Notes: a model not told the origin generated them from the sequence alone. Shown: positions 1-6,657, counted from the first letter of the stretch. The stretch is 11,195 nucleotides of DNA from RGIG4140 sp045638265 (GCA_045638265.1 JAZUBA010000069.1:1-11195), one strand, 5' to 3'. Numbers and translations: made by a program.

Positions 1-150
1 GATGAAACAAAAGAGTATCCAATTTTGTTAGCAGTGTTGATACGATTGAAAAATGGTTTGTATTTGACTGTATCGGAAGAAATAGATAATCCGATGTTGC
101 GTGTTTTTTCTAACAAACAGGAAGCAAAAAAAACAATCAGAACAGAATAA
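1..150 (+). CDS. C-terminal end of an unidentified protein (partial)
   Basis: An open frame runs from the window edge for 49 codons to a TAA at 148-150. The visible residues include YPILLAVLIRLKNGLYLTVSEE and end with a basic tail (KQEAKKTIRTE); neither part is diagnostic of a family. The frame is continuous and is followed directly by a promoter for the next unit, which suits a genuine gene end. No function can be given because the start and most of the protein lie outside the window. Confidence 0.55.
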   Translation, partial: DETKEYPILLAVLIRLKNGLYLTVSEEIDNPMLRVFSNKQEAKKTIRTE

Positions 151-177
151 AATAGTTTGATTTAAATGATTTTTTTC

Positions 178-206
178 TTGCACTATCAGAGAATATCGGA
201 TATAAT
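178..206 (+). promoter_or_regulatory. Strong sigma70-type promoter of a structured RNA
   Basis: The -35 box TTGCAC (178-183) is separated by exactly 17 nt from a perfect -10 box TATAAT (201-206). Transcription would begin near 212-214. No credible ORF or ribosome binding site follows before the terminator at 367-395, so the promoter seems to drive a non-coding RNA. Confidence 0.75.
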
Positions 207-212
207 TAAAAT

Positions 213-395
213 TGCTTTATAAGGCACGTTCTTTACCGATGAGAATAGAAATCGAAATCGCTCATTGTGTATCCTATAACGGTTTGCTCGATCGTTATAG
301 AGATTAAAGAACAAATTTTCACGCCGGTGATTATTTTATTCAAGCCGAATAAAATATGTGAAAAGGAAAGGGTATCAACCGATACCCTTTTTATT
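213..395 (+). ncRNA. Candidate structured non-coding RNA, about 180 nt
   Basis: The stretch between a strong promoter and a strong terminator folds into several long perfect helices. An outer stem pairs 228-235 with 305-312 (8 bp). It encloses two hairpins, 237-243/261-267 (7 bp, one G-U) and 274-281/293-300 (8 bp, 11-nt loop), so together they form a three-way junction. A second domain pairs 316-322 with 358-364 and, inside it, 333-341 with 347-355. The terminator hairpin follows at once. I compared it by eye with 6S RNA, SRP RNA, tmRNA, RNase P RNA and the common riboswitches and saw no match. It sits between a plus-strand gene end and a minus-strand gene end, so it is not the leader of a gene. 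Function unknown. Confidence 0.6.
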
Positions 396-399
396 TATT
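367..399 (+). terminator. Intrinsic terminator of the ncRNA, probably bidirectional
   Basis: A perfect 10-bp stem, AAAGGGTATC (367-376) with GATACCCTTT (381-390), has a 4-nt AACC loop and is followed by TTATTTATT. On the minus strand the same hairpin lies just past the stop codon at 395 and is followed by CCTTTT, so it could also end minus-strand transcription. Confidence 0.8.
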
Positions 400-679
400 C
401 TTCAACAATATACATTGATGATATTGTTTTTTGTTTATTTCGCGGTGTTGTAACTATTCGTATTTCTCCTTTGGGACTTTGAATACTGTAAATATCTTGA
501 TTTCTTGGAGTCGTTTCAATGGGTGTATTGTTTTTTATATATCTTGGAAGTTTTACAACATCTTCTTTTGGGACGTTGTGCTTGTAAATGATTTTATCTA
601 ATCCATAATTTCTTTTTGTTCCGGTTAAATGTTTTAACTGTTTGCCATGTGTAACAACTTGTCCATCAGAATTTAACAT
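395..679 (-). pseudogene. C-terminal fragment of a possible phage BECR-type nuclease
   Basis: This is a 94-codon frame. Its central part (VVTHGKQLKHLTG, then a VPKEDVVKLPRYIKN stretch and a strand-rich end around EIRIVTTPRN) resembles the tail of the barnase/EndoU/colicin/RelE-like (BECR) nuclease domains found in phage and polymorphic-toxin proteins. That assignment is from memory of the family pattern and is tentative. No good Shine-Dalgarno precedes the ATG at 677-679, and an in-frame stop lies two codons upstream. A neighbouring frame reading YTEYKIGKAYDRLSNNVKF stops at 666-668 and would join smoothly to LNSDGQ if one base were shifted. I therefore read it as the frameshifted and truncated end of a longer gene. 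It could instead be a small intact gene. Confidence 0.45.
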
Positions 680-737
680 TGTTACTTAATCTATCATACG
701 CCTTTCCAATTTTATATTCTGTATATAATAAATCTGC

Positions 738-935
738 TTGATTGTAGCAGGGTTTTGTATCATGAGTTGTAATACAGAACCAATAAAATACTTGCTTGAA
801 CAAGGGGCAAATCCTGATGTTAATGATAAGTTTGGTTTAACAGCTTTTGATTATGCCATCCGAAACCCCAACCAATGGGCAAGAATGTTGAATTACTTAA
901 CTTTAAAATATATTAAAAACGGTTACATATTGTAA
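738..935 (+). pseudogene. Ankyrin-repeat protein fragment (3' end)
   Basis: The residues NTEPIKYLLEQGANP followed by VNDKFGLTAFDYAIRN match the ankyrin-repeat consensus: a helix pair, then GAN(P) and a G-T/L-T-A start of the next repeat. Only about one and a half repeats remain. The frame is open from 732; a TTG at 738 and an ATG at 762 are the possible starts, and neither has a convincing ribosome binding site. Ankyrin proteins mediate protein-protein contacts and are usually much longer, so this looks like the surviving end of a gene whose front was lost. The break lies close to the broken minus-strand fragment at 395-679. A short, still translated protein cannot be excluded. Confidence 0.55.
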
Positions 936-941
936 CCGTTT
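917..941. terminator. Hairpin terminator between convergent genes
   Basis: A perfect 11-bp stem, AAACGGTTACA (917-927) and TGTAACCGTTT (931-941), closes a TAT loop. On the minus strand it is followed by TTTTTAATATATTTT, a good U-tract, so it best serves the minus-strand gene ending at 962. On the plus strand it overlaps the end of the ankyrin fragment. Confidence 0.75.
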
Positions 942-961
942 ATGCATCTTTATTTGATTGA

Positions 962-1216
962 TTAACTACAATATTTTTGCTGACATACTTCGTGTGAATA
1001 AAGTCCTTCATTCATACAGGCATTCATACAATCATCATCTAAACTTTTAAAATATAATCCGATTGCAAAAATGATTATTCCAATGAGTGCAAAAAACACC
1101 AAAACAAAACCAATCAAAATAGTAGAACACAATAGAACACTCTTATGGATTGTACTTTTGAGTGATGAGGTCGTGACAACTTCTTTGTGGATATGTTCGT
1201 CCGATGTTTCTTCCAT
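962..1216 (-). CDS. Small single-TM membrane protein with cysteine-rich C-terminus
   Basis: The 84-residue protein has a short acidic/polar N-terminal tail (MEETSDEHIHKE), one long hydrophobic segment at about residues 27-56, and a short tail with four cysteines (63, 67, 78, 83; spacing C-x3-C-x10-C-x4-C) that could form two disulfides if exported. The ATG at 1216 is chosen because GGAGG lies nine bases upstream; the frame stays open further upstream but without such a site. It overlaps the preceding gene by 74 bp, so the two are probably translated from one mRNA. No family is recognised. With its neighbour it could form an effector and membrane partner or immunity pair, but that is only inference from position. 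Confidence 0.65.
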   Translation of the reverse strand: MEETSDEHIHKEVVTTSSLKSTIHKSVLLCSTILIGFVLVFFALIGIIIFAIGLYFKSLDDDCMNACMNEGLYSHEVCQQKYCS

Positions 1217-1496
1217 AAATATTAGCCTCCATATCTTCATCACTTGCTTGTGATGTATTTTTATTAAATAATACATCATAATTTTCTTTAAGTCCAGATA
1301 ATATTTGAGAAACTTTTTCTGATTTGCTACCGTTTTTCGCCATCAAACAATTTATCATAGCGTGTTTGTATTTGTCATTTACATTCTTTGGTCTATATTG
1401 TTTATTATAATTCATAATGTTTTTAAAACTGTTAATATATCCATTCGGGTCTTGAATATCTGAAACCAAAGGTAAATCTGCTTGTTTTTTTGTCAT
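1143..1496 (-). CDS. Small KYKH-motif protein of unknown function
   Basis: A 117-residue soluble protein. The central part reads DKYKHAMINC, then a KENYD stretch, an ANIYGRNIGR motif, and a final SCHDL...YNP. This order (KYKHxxxNC, KExxD, ANxxGRxxG, C-terminal Cys) resembles, from memory, small or C-terminal domains in gut proteobacterial hypothetical proteins and polymorphic-toxin tails. No activity is known to me. The start at 1496 is chosen for its AGAAGG seven bases upstream; the frame is open to 1580, where an ATG at 1565 or a GTG/TTG near 1577-1580 are alternatives. The conserved-looking C-terminus argues that the 74-bp overlap with the downstream membrane gene is real rather than a frameshift. 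Confidence 0.6.
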   Translation of the reverse strand: MTKKQADLPLVSDIQDPNGYINSFKNIMNYNKQYRPKNVNDKYKHAMINCLMAKNGSKSEKVSQILSGLKENYDVLFNKNTSQASDEDMEANIYGRNIGRTYPQRSCHDLITQKYNP

Positions 1497-1638
1497 TTTG
1501 TAGCCTTCTTCAAAATTATTATTCATATACATATTGAAAAAGTCAAGTCTAAATATATCTTTCATTAAAAAATTCACCAATCTTCTTACATTTTATCTAT
1601 CTGCCGATTTTACATATCCAAAATACAAACATCTATAT

Positions 1639-1667
1639 ATAATACATAATATCAGATGGTAACTCAA
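1639..1667 (-). promoter_or_regulatory. Promoter of the KYKH / membrane-protein pair
   Basis: On the minus strand, TTGAGT (complement of 1662-1667) is separated by 17 nt from TATTAT (complement of 1639-1644). The start would be near 1632, leaving a leader of about 135 nt before the ATG at 1496, or about 67 nt before the ATG at 1565. Confidence 0.5.
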
Positions 1668-1768
1668 TTCTTTTTCTAAAAAGCCGCACAAATAGTCTTG
1701 ATTTTCAACTCAATCGATACAATTACTCATATTTAAACAAAATAAACGCATATAAAAAGGGAATTACA

Positions 1769-2449
1769 ATGTTTAAACGTATAAAATCATTGATATCTGA
1801 TAAAAATCAAGAACAAAATACAACTATTCAAACGTTGGAAGATAAAATTAAAACATTAGAATCAGCATTAATGAAGATAAATAAAAAATTAGAGATGTCA
1901 ACCGATGATTCTTATGATAAAATTATCACAGAATGTCATGGTAATCTCTGGACGCTCAAAAATTTAATTAAAAGTAAAACAGGTGAGGAAAGAACAACTT
2001 ACATTCAAGCTTATGATAAATTTTGTCTCAATAAAAGCTGTTGGATTGGATATGATTCAACATGGGGAAGTGTTCCGACTTTACCACATGGCGTTTGCGG
2101 TATTTTTGTTTCTGGTGGCGCCAAAATAGGTAAACATTGTACTATTTTTCAAAATGTAACCATTGGTTCTAATACCTTAAAAGGCTCAAAAAGTCAAGGC
2201 TCTCCTTGTATCGGAGATAATGTTTATATCGGTGCCGGTGCGATTATTGTCGGTAATTGCAAAATCGGAAATAACGTTCGTATTGGTGCTGGATGTTCAG
2301 TTGCAATGGATATTCCCGATAATTCCGTTGTGGTATCACAAAAACCACTGATTATACACAAAGAAAATATGGATAACCGCTTCTATCAATGCCGAAACGG
2401 GAAAAGAGGTTATGTTGAAGATGGTGTTTTTCACCCTTGCGAGGATTAA
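1769..2449 (+). CDS. Serine-acetyltransferase-like hexapeptide (LbH) acetyltransferase
   Basis: A 226-residue protein. Residues 15-45 are heptad-like and charged and could form a short coiled coil. From about residue 90 the sequence is a left-handed beta-helix of hexapeptide repeats: AKIGKHCTIFQNVTIG, CIGDNVYIGAGA, CKIGNNVRIGAG. The layout (PHG at 106-108, then a loop of about 15 residues, then the helix coils) matches the CysE/LbH_SAT group, which transfers acetyl from acetyl-CoA to a hydroxyl. His107 fits the catalytic histidine. The second active-site loop histidine of CysE (RHPK) seems replaced by serine (GSP, 145-147), so the acceptor may be a surface sugar rather than free serine. AAGGG precedes the ATG. 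No neighbouring cysteine-synthesis gene is seen. Confidence 0.8.
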   Translation: MFKRIKSLISDKNQEQNTTIQTLEDKIKTLESALMKINKKLEMSTDDSYDKIITECHGNLWTLKNLIKSKTGEERTTYIQAYDKFCLNKSCWIGYDSTWGSVPTLPHGVCGIFVSGGAKIGKHCTIFQNVTIGSNTLKGSKSQGSPCIGDNVYIGAGAIIVGNCKIGNNVRIGAGCSVAMDIPDNSVVVSQKPLIIHKENMDNRFYQCRNGKRGYVEDGVFHPCED

Positions 2450-2593
2450 TTTTTTTGGTATTTTGATATAATCAAATAAAATGATATAATTAAAAACAAA
2501 CCCATCGTGTTTTGGGTGCTGTTTTCGTCTTCCCTTTATCATTATACACCCCTAACCTATTGCAAAACAACACCGTTTATTAACAAAAAAAAT

Positions 2594-2622
2594 TTGATAA
2601 TTAAATTAATTTGCATTATAAT
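2594..2622 (+). promoter_or_regulatory. Promoter of a miniature transcription unit
   Basis: TTGATA (2594-2599), a 17-nt spacer and a perfect TATAAT (2617-2622). Transcription would start near 2629, about 95 nt before the terminator at 2691-2724. Confidence 0.65.
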
Positions 2623-2644
2623 TCCTAAAATTTTCAAAGGATAA

Positions 2645-2704
2645 ATGAAGGCTACATACAAATTACAATCACATTACTGTTTTAATCAAACAAAACCTTG
2701 CTAA
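2645..2704 (+). CDS. Candidate 19-codon small ORF in its own transcript
   Basis: ATG at 2645 is preceded by AAAGGA ending four bases upstream and opens a 19-codon frame reading MKATYKLQSHYCFNQTKPC, then TAA at 2702-2704. It sits in a unit of about 95 nt with its own consensus promoter and terminator, and its last codons lie inside the terminator stem. It is not hydrophobic, so it does not look like a type I toxin. It is also not an evident leader peptide, because the next gene begins 300 bp further on with its own promoter. The unit may instead be a small regulatory RNA in which the ORF is incidental. Confidence 0.35.
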   Translation: MKATYKLQSHYCFNQTKPC

Positions 2705-2724
2705 ACAAGTAAGGATTTGTTTTT
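2691..2724 (+). terminator. Intrinsic terminator of the miniature transcript
   Basis: The stem CCTTGCT (2696-2702) with AGTAAGG (2708-2714) encloses a five-base loop, AAACA. An outer CAAA/TTTG extension (2691-2694/2716-2719) follows after one mismatch, then TTTTT at 2720-2724. Confidence 0.75.
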
Positions 2725-2838
2725 AATCGTAAATATTAAAAATTTCTACATCATTATCATTGATAAACAGTTCATCATAATAACCAATTGTTGACGATTA
2801 ATTCAATTCGCCACAATTCTTATTTTAAATGCAAAATC

Positions 2839-2868
2839 GTTGCATATTAACCTCCCTTTATTTGCAAC
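2839..2868 (+). promoter_or_regulatory. Inverted-repeat operator-like site GTTGCA-N18-TGCAAC (pilin-like gene 1)
   Basis: GTTGCA (2839-2844) and its complement TGCAAC (2863-2868) are separated by 18 nt. The same arms with the same spacing occur upstream of the two other pilin-like genes, while the bases between the arms differ here. The site lies about 100 bp upstream of the core promoter, and a T-rich tract separates the two. The conserved arms and spacing suggest a regulator binding site. Confidence 0.6.
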
Positions 2869-2969
2869 AACTTTTTTCATTTTTATGCATTTTTTTTAAT
2901 TTGCATTGGTTGGCAGATTTGCAAGTATTAGCTTAAAATGGCTTAATTCTCCCTACACCCCCGAAATCG

Positions 2970-2998
2970 TTGCAAATAAAGGGACGTTTTGTTACAAT
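2970..2998 (+). promoter_or_regulatory. Core promoter of pilin-like gene 1
   Basis: TTGCAA (2970-2975), 17-nt spacer, TACAAT (2993-2998), inside the longer shared block CGAAATCGTTGCA...AAAGG.AC.TTTTGTTACAAT. A GTTGCA half-site overlaps the -35 box. The predicted start near 3005 rules out translation from 2989 and supports the ATG at 3031. Confidence 0.8.
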
Positions 2999-3030
2999 CA
3001 TTTTATTCATATATTAAACAGGAGACACAA

Positions 3031-5712
3031 ATGAAAAAAGTTTTTAAAATAAATGAGTTAGGTCGGTCAATGGTGGAAATGTTGGGCGTTCTCGCCATTA
3101 TCGGTGTCCTTTCAATCGGTGGCATTGTCGGGTATTCTTTTGCTATGGCAAAATATCGGGCAAATGATATTGTGTATGAAGTGAATATGAGAGCGACAGA
3201 TATATGGCATAAATATCAAAATCAACCCCTGCCCGAACCGGATGAAGACGGAACAGATTTTGATGAATGGCCAATGAGAACGGCAACAAGTTATCCGATT
3301 TATATGACTTCCCATCCCGATGCCGCTTTTAAAATATATGTTGAAGGTGTTTCTTCCCGAGTTTGCAAAAATGTTGTCAATACAAACTTAAACGATGTTA
3401 TTCAAGGCATTCAGTTTGTTCAAGTGGCACAAGGAGACGGTGATTTGGTTAAATATACGGGTGATGCCTCTATTTGCGGTGAAGAAGAAACCGATAATTT
3501 ACTTGTCTTTACATCATTTTTAGATTCAGAAAATGAAACAGGTGAAGGTCAAAGTGGAGATCCTTGTATTGATGACGATGATTGTGGCACATTATGCGGA
3601 CCTGCGACTTGCGGAGATGATATGTCCTGTCATAACAGTTGTAGCGGAACATCAAAATCGCTTTGTTATGATGATAATAATGGCGGTGTTTGTGTTGAAT
3701 GTTTAAGTAATAAAGATTGTCCTGATGAGCAAATTTGTGATTTAGAAAATCATAAATGTATTGAACTTCCGCAATCATGTGGCGAAGGCGAGCGTTTTGG
3801 CAAAGAATATCGGGCAGCAAACGGCAGTTGTGTCAGTTGCGATTATATGAGTGAAATTGTTATCATGAATTCAGATGACAATGACGGTATTTTTGAAAAA
3901 ACAGTCGGAAATACAACCATTCAAGATACACGTAGCGGAATAGCAATGTGTCAGGCTTGTCAACCGATTTCACATCGTACGGAAGAAGCTAATCAAGACG
4001 GGGCTGTTAAAACATATTGTGCAACCGGTTGTGTTAAGGGCAATAGTTTTCTGAGTAAATCAAGTGGATGTATTCCATGTAATTCAACAACGGAAACAGA
4101 TATTCCCAGTGATGATCAATCATTGCTTTTGTGTGCATCTTGTCCCAATCGTGTCTGGTATAGAGCCTGGTATGGAGCTGGTTATAAATGTATTATACGT
4201 GATTGTCCGGACGGCTATTTTAAAACGAATGGAGCAACTTGTACAAGATGTGATACCAGCATAAATGGTGATTTTTATTACAAAGCATTAGGTGATCCGG
4301 GACATTCATCATCGGCCGGTAAATTAACAGAAGAATGGGCAGAAGAATGTCGTCAATGTGCTTCTGATAAAAGCGGTGCCTACAAAACAAATCGTCATCC
4401 TGTCAAATCCGAATCAACAACCTATTGTGTTCGTAAATGTGGTGAAAATCAATTTCAGGATTTTAGCGGAAAATGTTACGATTGTACAACCGATGAAAGT
4501 CCCAGTTTTGAATTGAACGGAACACTTAACAAAAGAGAGTATTTATTCAATCTTTGTACATCTTGCACAACTGCTCAAAGGGAAGTCAAAGGCGCAAATT
4601 GCGTTAAAGTCAGATCAGAAGAATGCAAAGATGATGAAGAAACAGGTATGAAATATTTTAAAGGCAGTGATTATAAATGCTATCCGTGCAATCAGCCCGG
4701 CTCTGTCTATACCGATACACAAGAAGATTGCATAGGCAATTGCGGAGAACAACGGTTTTATGATTCAAGAACACAAAAATGTTATTATAATTGCGGAAGT
4801 GATTATGTGATGTCTTATAGTGGCAAATGTGTTCATTGTTCTGATGTCGGAGATGGAGTAATCATGGGATACTTTAATGCTCAAAATACAGATATTGATA
4901 ACATTTGCTTAACATCATGTAATGGTGTTAATACATTGTACAAAGCATGTACAGTTGCAGATTGTCATTTTTGTGCGCCCAAAGACTGCGGAGAAAACAA
5001 AATACCGGGACCAACCCATTCGAACTGGTCAAAAATTTGTTACCCTTGTCCGACAGCCGATACAAAAACACTTCACATGAACAGAGATGAATATCAAGCA
5101 GAATGCGAAGCCTGTGGTCATCATATGTATATCAATAAATACTGTGTTTATATGAACCCGGGGGTATCGGGTGTTTGCAACAATGACAGCCCTGATGTTG
5201 AAAAATATCCGAATCACACGGCCGGCATTGGCGTTCTTTATCGTGATAAAACGGGTGTTTGTCGCCGTTGTGATGATAAAAACAACTCATACGCAACAAC
5301 AGAAGAAGAATGCAACAGCTGTGTTGTCAATGGGGTTCAAATACGGCGTCTCGTCAGTGGCATGTGTGTTTATGGCGGTTGTACGGAGGGTGATACCTTC
5401 CAAACGCCGACAGGGTGTACAAGTTGTTCTACCAATTCAGTCAAAGTTGAAGTAATCGGACAAGATGCAACGTTACTTTGTAATTCTTGCAATCGTCGTA
5501 TTATGAAAACAGCCGATGAAAAACAATATTGTGTTCAAAAATGTGAAGACGGCGATTGGCAAGATATTAACGGCGATTGTTGGAGTTCCGGTACTGATAT
5601 TGATGAAAATGAAATCGGTGTTGATGACATATCGGCACAATTATGTCGTAATGCATCCAGAACACCAAATAAAAATGAAAGCACCGGACGAGTTTATTGT
5701 ATTAAATCATAA
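3031..5712 (+). CDS. Pilin-like surface protein with about ten cysteine-rich modules
   Basis: An 893-residue protein. Residues 1-35 form a type IV prepilin-type N-terminus: a ten-residue basic leader, cleavage expected after Gly11, Glu at mature position +5 (GRSMVE), then a hydrophobic helix. A pilin-like core to about residue 165 shares its outline with the two paralogues in this window (an ICK/VCK-type Cys, then a C-E-(E/N)-x-N-x-L stretch). From about 175 to the end are some ten modules of 60-80 residues with a repeated pattern C...C-G-(E/x)...G-x-C-x-x-C and later C-x-x-C...Y-C, similar in style to growth-factor-receptor or furin-like Cys-rich repeats. This is far longer than a pilin (about 150 aa) and suggests an exported, disulfide-rich adhesin or tip protein. 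AGGAGA lies five bases upstream of the ATG. Confidence 0.8.
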   Translation: MKKVFKINELGRSMVEMLGVLAIIGVLSIGGIVGYSFAMAKYRANDIVYEVNMRATDIWHKYQNQPLPEPDEDGTDFDEWPMRTATSYPIYMTSHPDAAFKIYVEGVSSRVCKNVVNTNLNDVIQGIQFVQVAQGDGDLVKYTGDASICGEEETDNLLVFTSFLDSENETGEGQSGDPCIDDDDCGTLCGPATCGDDMSCHNSCSGTSKSLCYDDNNGGVCVECLSNKDCPDEQICDLENHKCIELPQSCGEGERFGKEYRAANGSCVSCDYMSEIVIMNSDDNDGIFEKTVGNTTIQDTRSGIAMCQACQPISHRTEEANQDGAVKTYCATGCVKGNSFLSKSSGCIPCNSTTETDIPSDDQSLLLCASCPNRVWYRAWYGAGYKCIIRDCPDGYFKTNGATCTRCDTSINGDFYYKALGDPGHSSSAGKLTEEWAEECRQCASDKSGAYKTNRHPVKSESTTYCVRKCGENQFQDFSGKCYDCTTDESPSFELNGTLNKREYLFNLCTSCTTAQREVKGANCVKVRSEECKDDEETGMKYFKGSDYKCYPCNQPGSVYTDTQEDCIGNCGEQRFYDSRTQKCYYNCGSDYVMSYSGKCVHCSDVGDGVIMGYFNAQNTDIDNICLTSCNGVNTLYKACTVADCHFCAPKDCGENKIPGPTHSNWSKICYPCPTADTKTLHMNRDEYQAECEACGHHMYINKYCVYMNPGVSGVCNNDSPDVEKYPNHTAGIGVLYRDKTGVCRRCDDKNNSYATTEEECNSCVVNGVQIRRLVSGMCVYGGCTEGDTFQTPTGCTSCSTNSVKVEVIGQDATLLCNSCNRRIMKTADEKQYCVQKCEDGDWQDINGDCWSSGTDIDENEIGVDDISAQLCRNASRTPNKNESTGRVYCIKS

Positions 5713-5725
5713 ATGGTTGAACGAC

Positions 5726-5762
5726 ACCCTCACATACTCTCCCGATAAAAATCTGTGAGGGT
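5726..5762 (+). terminator. Inverted repeat after pilin-like gene 1
   Basis: ACCCTCACA (5726-5734) pairs with TGTGAGGGT (5754-5762) across a 19-nt loop, 14 bases past the stop codon. The following T-tract is short (GGTTATTTC), so it is a plausible but not ideal terminator between convergent genes. Confidence 0.5.
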
Positions 5763-5802
5763 CGGTTATTTCAGAAATGAATACGATTCAAAAGACACCG
5801 CT

Positions 5803-6630
5803 TTAAATCCGTTGCCAATCATGAGGTATAATATCAGTTGGTGAGCCATCGCTAAACCAAGTTGCCGGAGCAATCACCATTTTATTCGGGTTTTCATTTA
5901 ACCAAGCACCCCACCATGAAAAACTGCTGTTAGCAATAATATTGTGCTGACAGTTTTTCATCAACCATATATCCCACGGACTATCCTTGTCCTGATTGAT
6001 ATCCACAATCGTATACGGAAATTTGATTTTTAAATTTTCTTCTACCCATGCTATATCATCTGAAAACAAAAAGAAATGCGGATTTGTAACACGTGACGCA
6101 ATTAATTCTATGGCTTTTTGATAATAAGCTAAATCACACAATCCGTGAACATGTTGAAACTGAATATAATCTCCTCTGCGAACGTGTAACGAAACGCTGT
6201 TTGTTGATTTGATTTTGTTCAATATCTCTTGATTGGCTTCATTTGGTTGATTTTGAGGCACAAAATCGGCTAATAATTGCGAACGAACACACGCACAATA
6301 ATCTGCACATTGAAAATATCCCTTAAAAACACCCTTTTTTATTTTCAATAGCTTGGGATTGTACACATTTGCCGGCTTTTCTTTGATAATTTTATCAGAA
6401 CCTATCTGACAAAGCAGTTTTGACAATATATTTTTTTTCTTTGCCTTTAAGGTTGTCAAATGTGGCGAGCATTTAAAAAAGTCTAATTCATAGGCACGTG
6501 GGGTTACAGTCGGATAATTTTTAACATCCTCAAACCAAGACACATCATACGCATCGGCTTTTATCACCTGACCAAAAGCGTATTGAAACATTTGATTCCC
6601 TAATCCGCCCATTAATTTAACAACTTTCAT
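5803..6630 (-). CDS. GT11 family alpha-1,2-fucosyltransferase
   Basis: A 275-residue glycosyltransferase that would transfer fucose from GDP-fucose to a galactose or similar acceptor of a surface glycan, acting at the cytoplasmic side. The family marks are all visible: GGLGNQMFQYAFG at 8-20, the HVRRGDY motif at 149-155 (HxRRGDY, nucleotide-sugar binding), FSDD at 189-192, and NSSFSWWGAWLN at 234-245. The length is typical of bacterial GT11 enzymes (about 270-300 aa) and no key motif is missing. AAGGAG lies just upstream of the ATG. It stands alone with its own promoter rather than in a polysaccharide cluster, so the exact acceptor (O-antigen, capsule or glycoprotein) cannot be told. The linkage is inferred from the family. 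Confidence 0.92.
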   Translation of the reverse strand: MKVVKLMGGLGNQMFQYAFGQVIKADAYDVSWFEDVKNYPTVTPRAYELDFFKCSPHLTTLKAKKKNILSKLLCQIGSDKIIKEKPANVYNPKLLKIKKGVFKGYFQCADYCACVRSQLLADFVPQNQPNEANQEILNKIKSTNSVSLHVRRGDYIQFQHVHGLCDLAYYQKAIELIASRVTNPHFFLFSDDIAWVEENLKIKFPYTIVDINQDKDSPWDIWLMKNCQHNIIANSSFSWWGAWLNENPNKMVIAPATWFSDGSPTDIIPHDWQRI

Positions 6631-6657
6631 TTTTTCTCCTTCCGATTAATTGCCTTC

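Larger units (their letters stand above)
2450..2820. other. Intergenic stretch around the miniature unit
   Basis: This is AT-rich, non-coding DNA after the acetyltransferase gene. A weak inverted repeat (ACCCA...TGGGT, about 2499-2517) may end acetyltransferase transcription, but its T-tract is poor. A short direct repeat, GATATAAT, occurs twice at about 2466-2490. Apart from the miniature promoter-ORF-terminator unit at 2594-2724, I see no other gene; 2725-2820 holds nothing that I can identify. Confidence 0.5.

Noticed and set aside
213..395. 6S RNA, SRP RNA or tmRNA for the structured RNA
   Set aside because: There is no single long hairpin with a central bubble, no SRP tetraloop/AGCA signature, and no tag-peptide frame or alanine tRNA-like ends.
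267..482. 71-codon plus-strand ORF
   Set aside because: It runs through the ncRNA hairpins and the 10-bp terminator and into the antisense of the minus-strand fragment; it has no ribosome binding site.
2836..2975. CRISPR-like short repeats around ATCGTTGCA
   Set aside because: Only isolated 6-9 bp motifs recur, with no spacer/repeat unit of regular length; the paired spacing fits a regulatory site instead.
2989..3030. Upstream in-frame start for the 893-aa pilin-like gene
   Set aside because: It overlaps the -10 box and precedes the predicted transcription start; AGGAGA directly before the ATG at 3031 and the prepilin leader length support 3031.
5516..5758. 80-codon plus-strand ORF at the end of the 893-aa gene
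   Set aside because: It is another frame of the Cys-rich coding region and runs through the inverted repeat after it; no family features.
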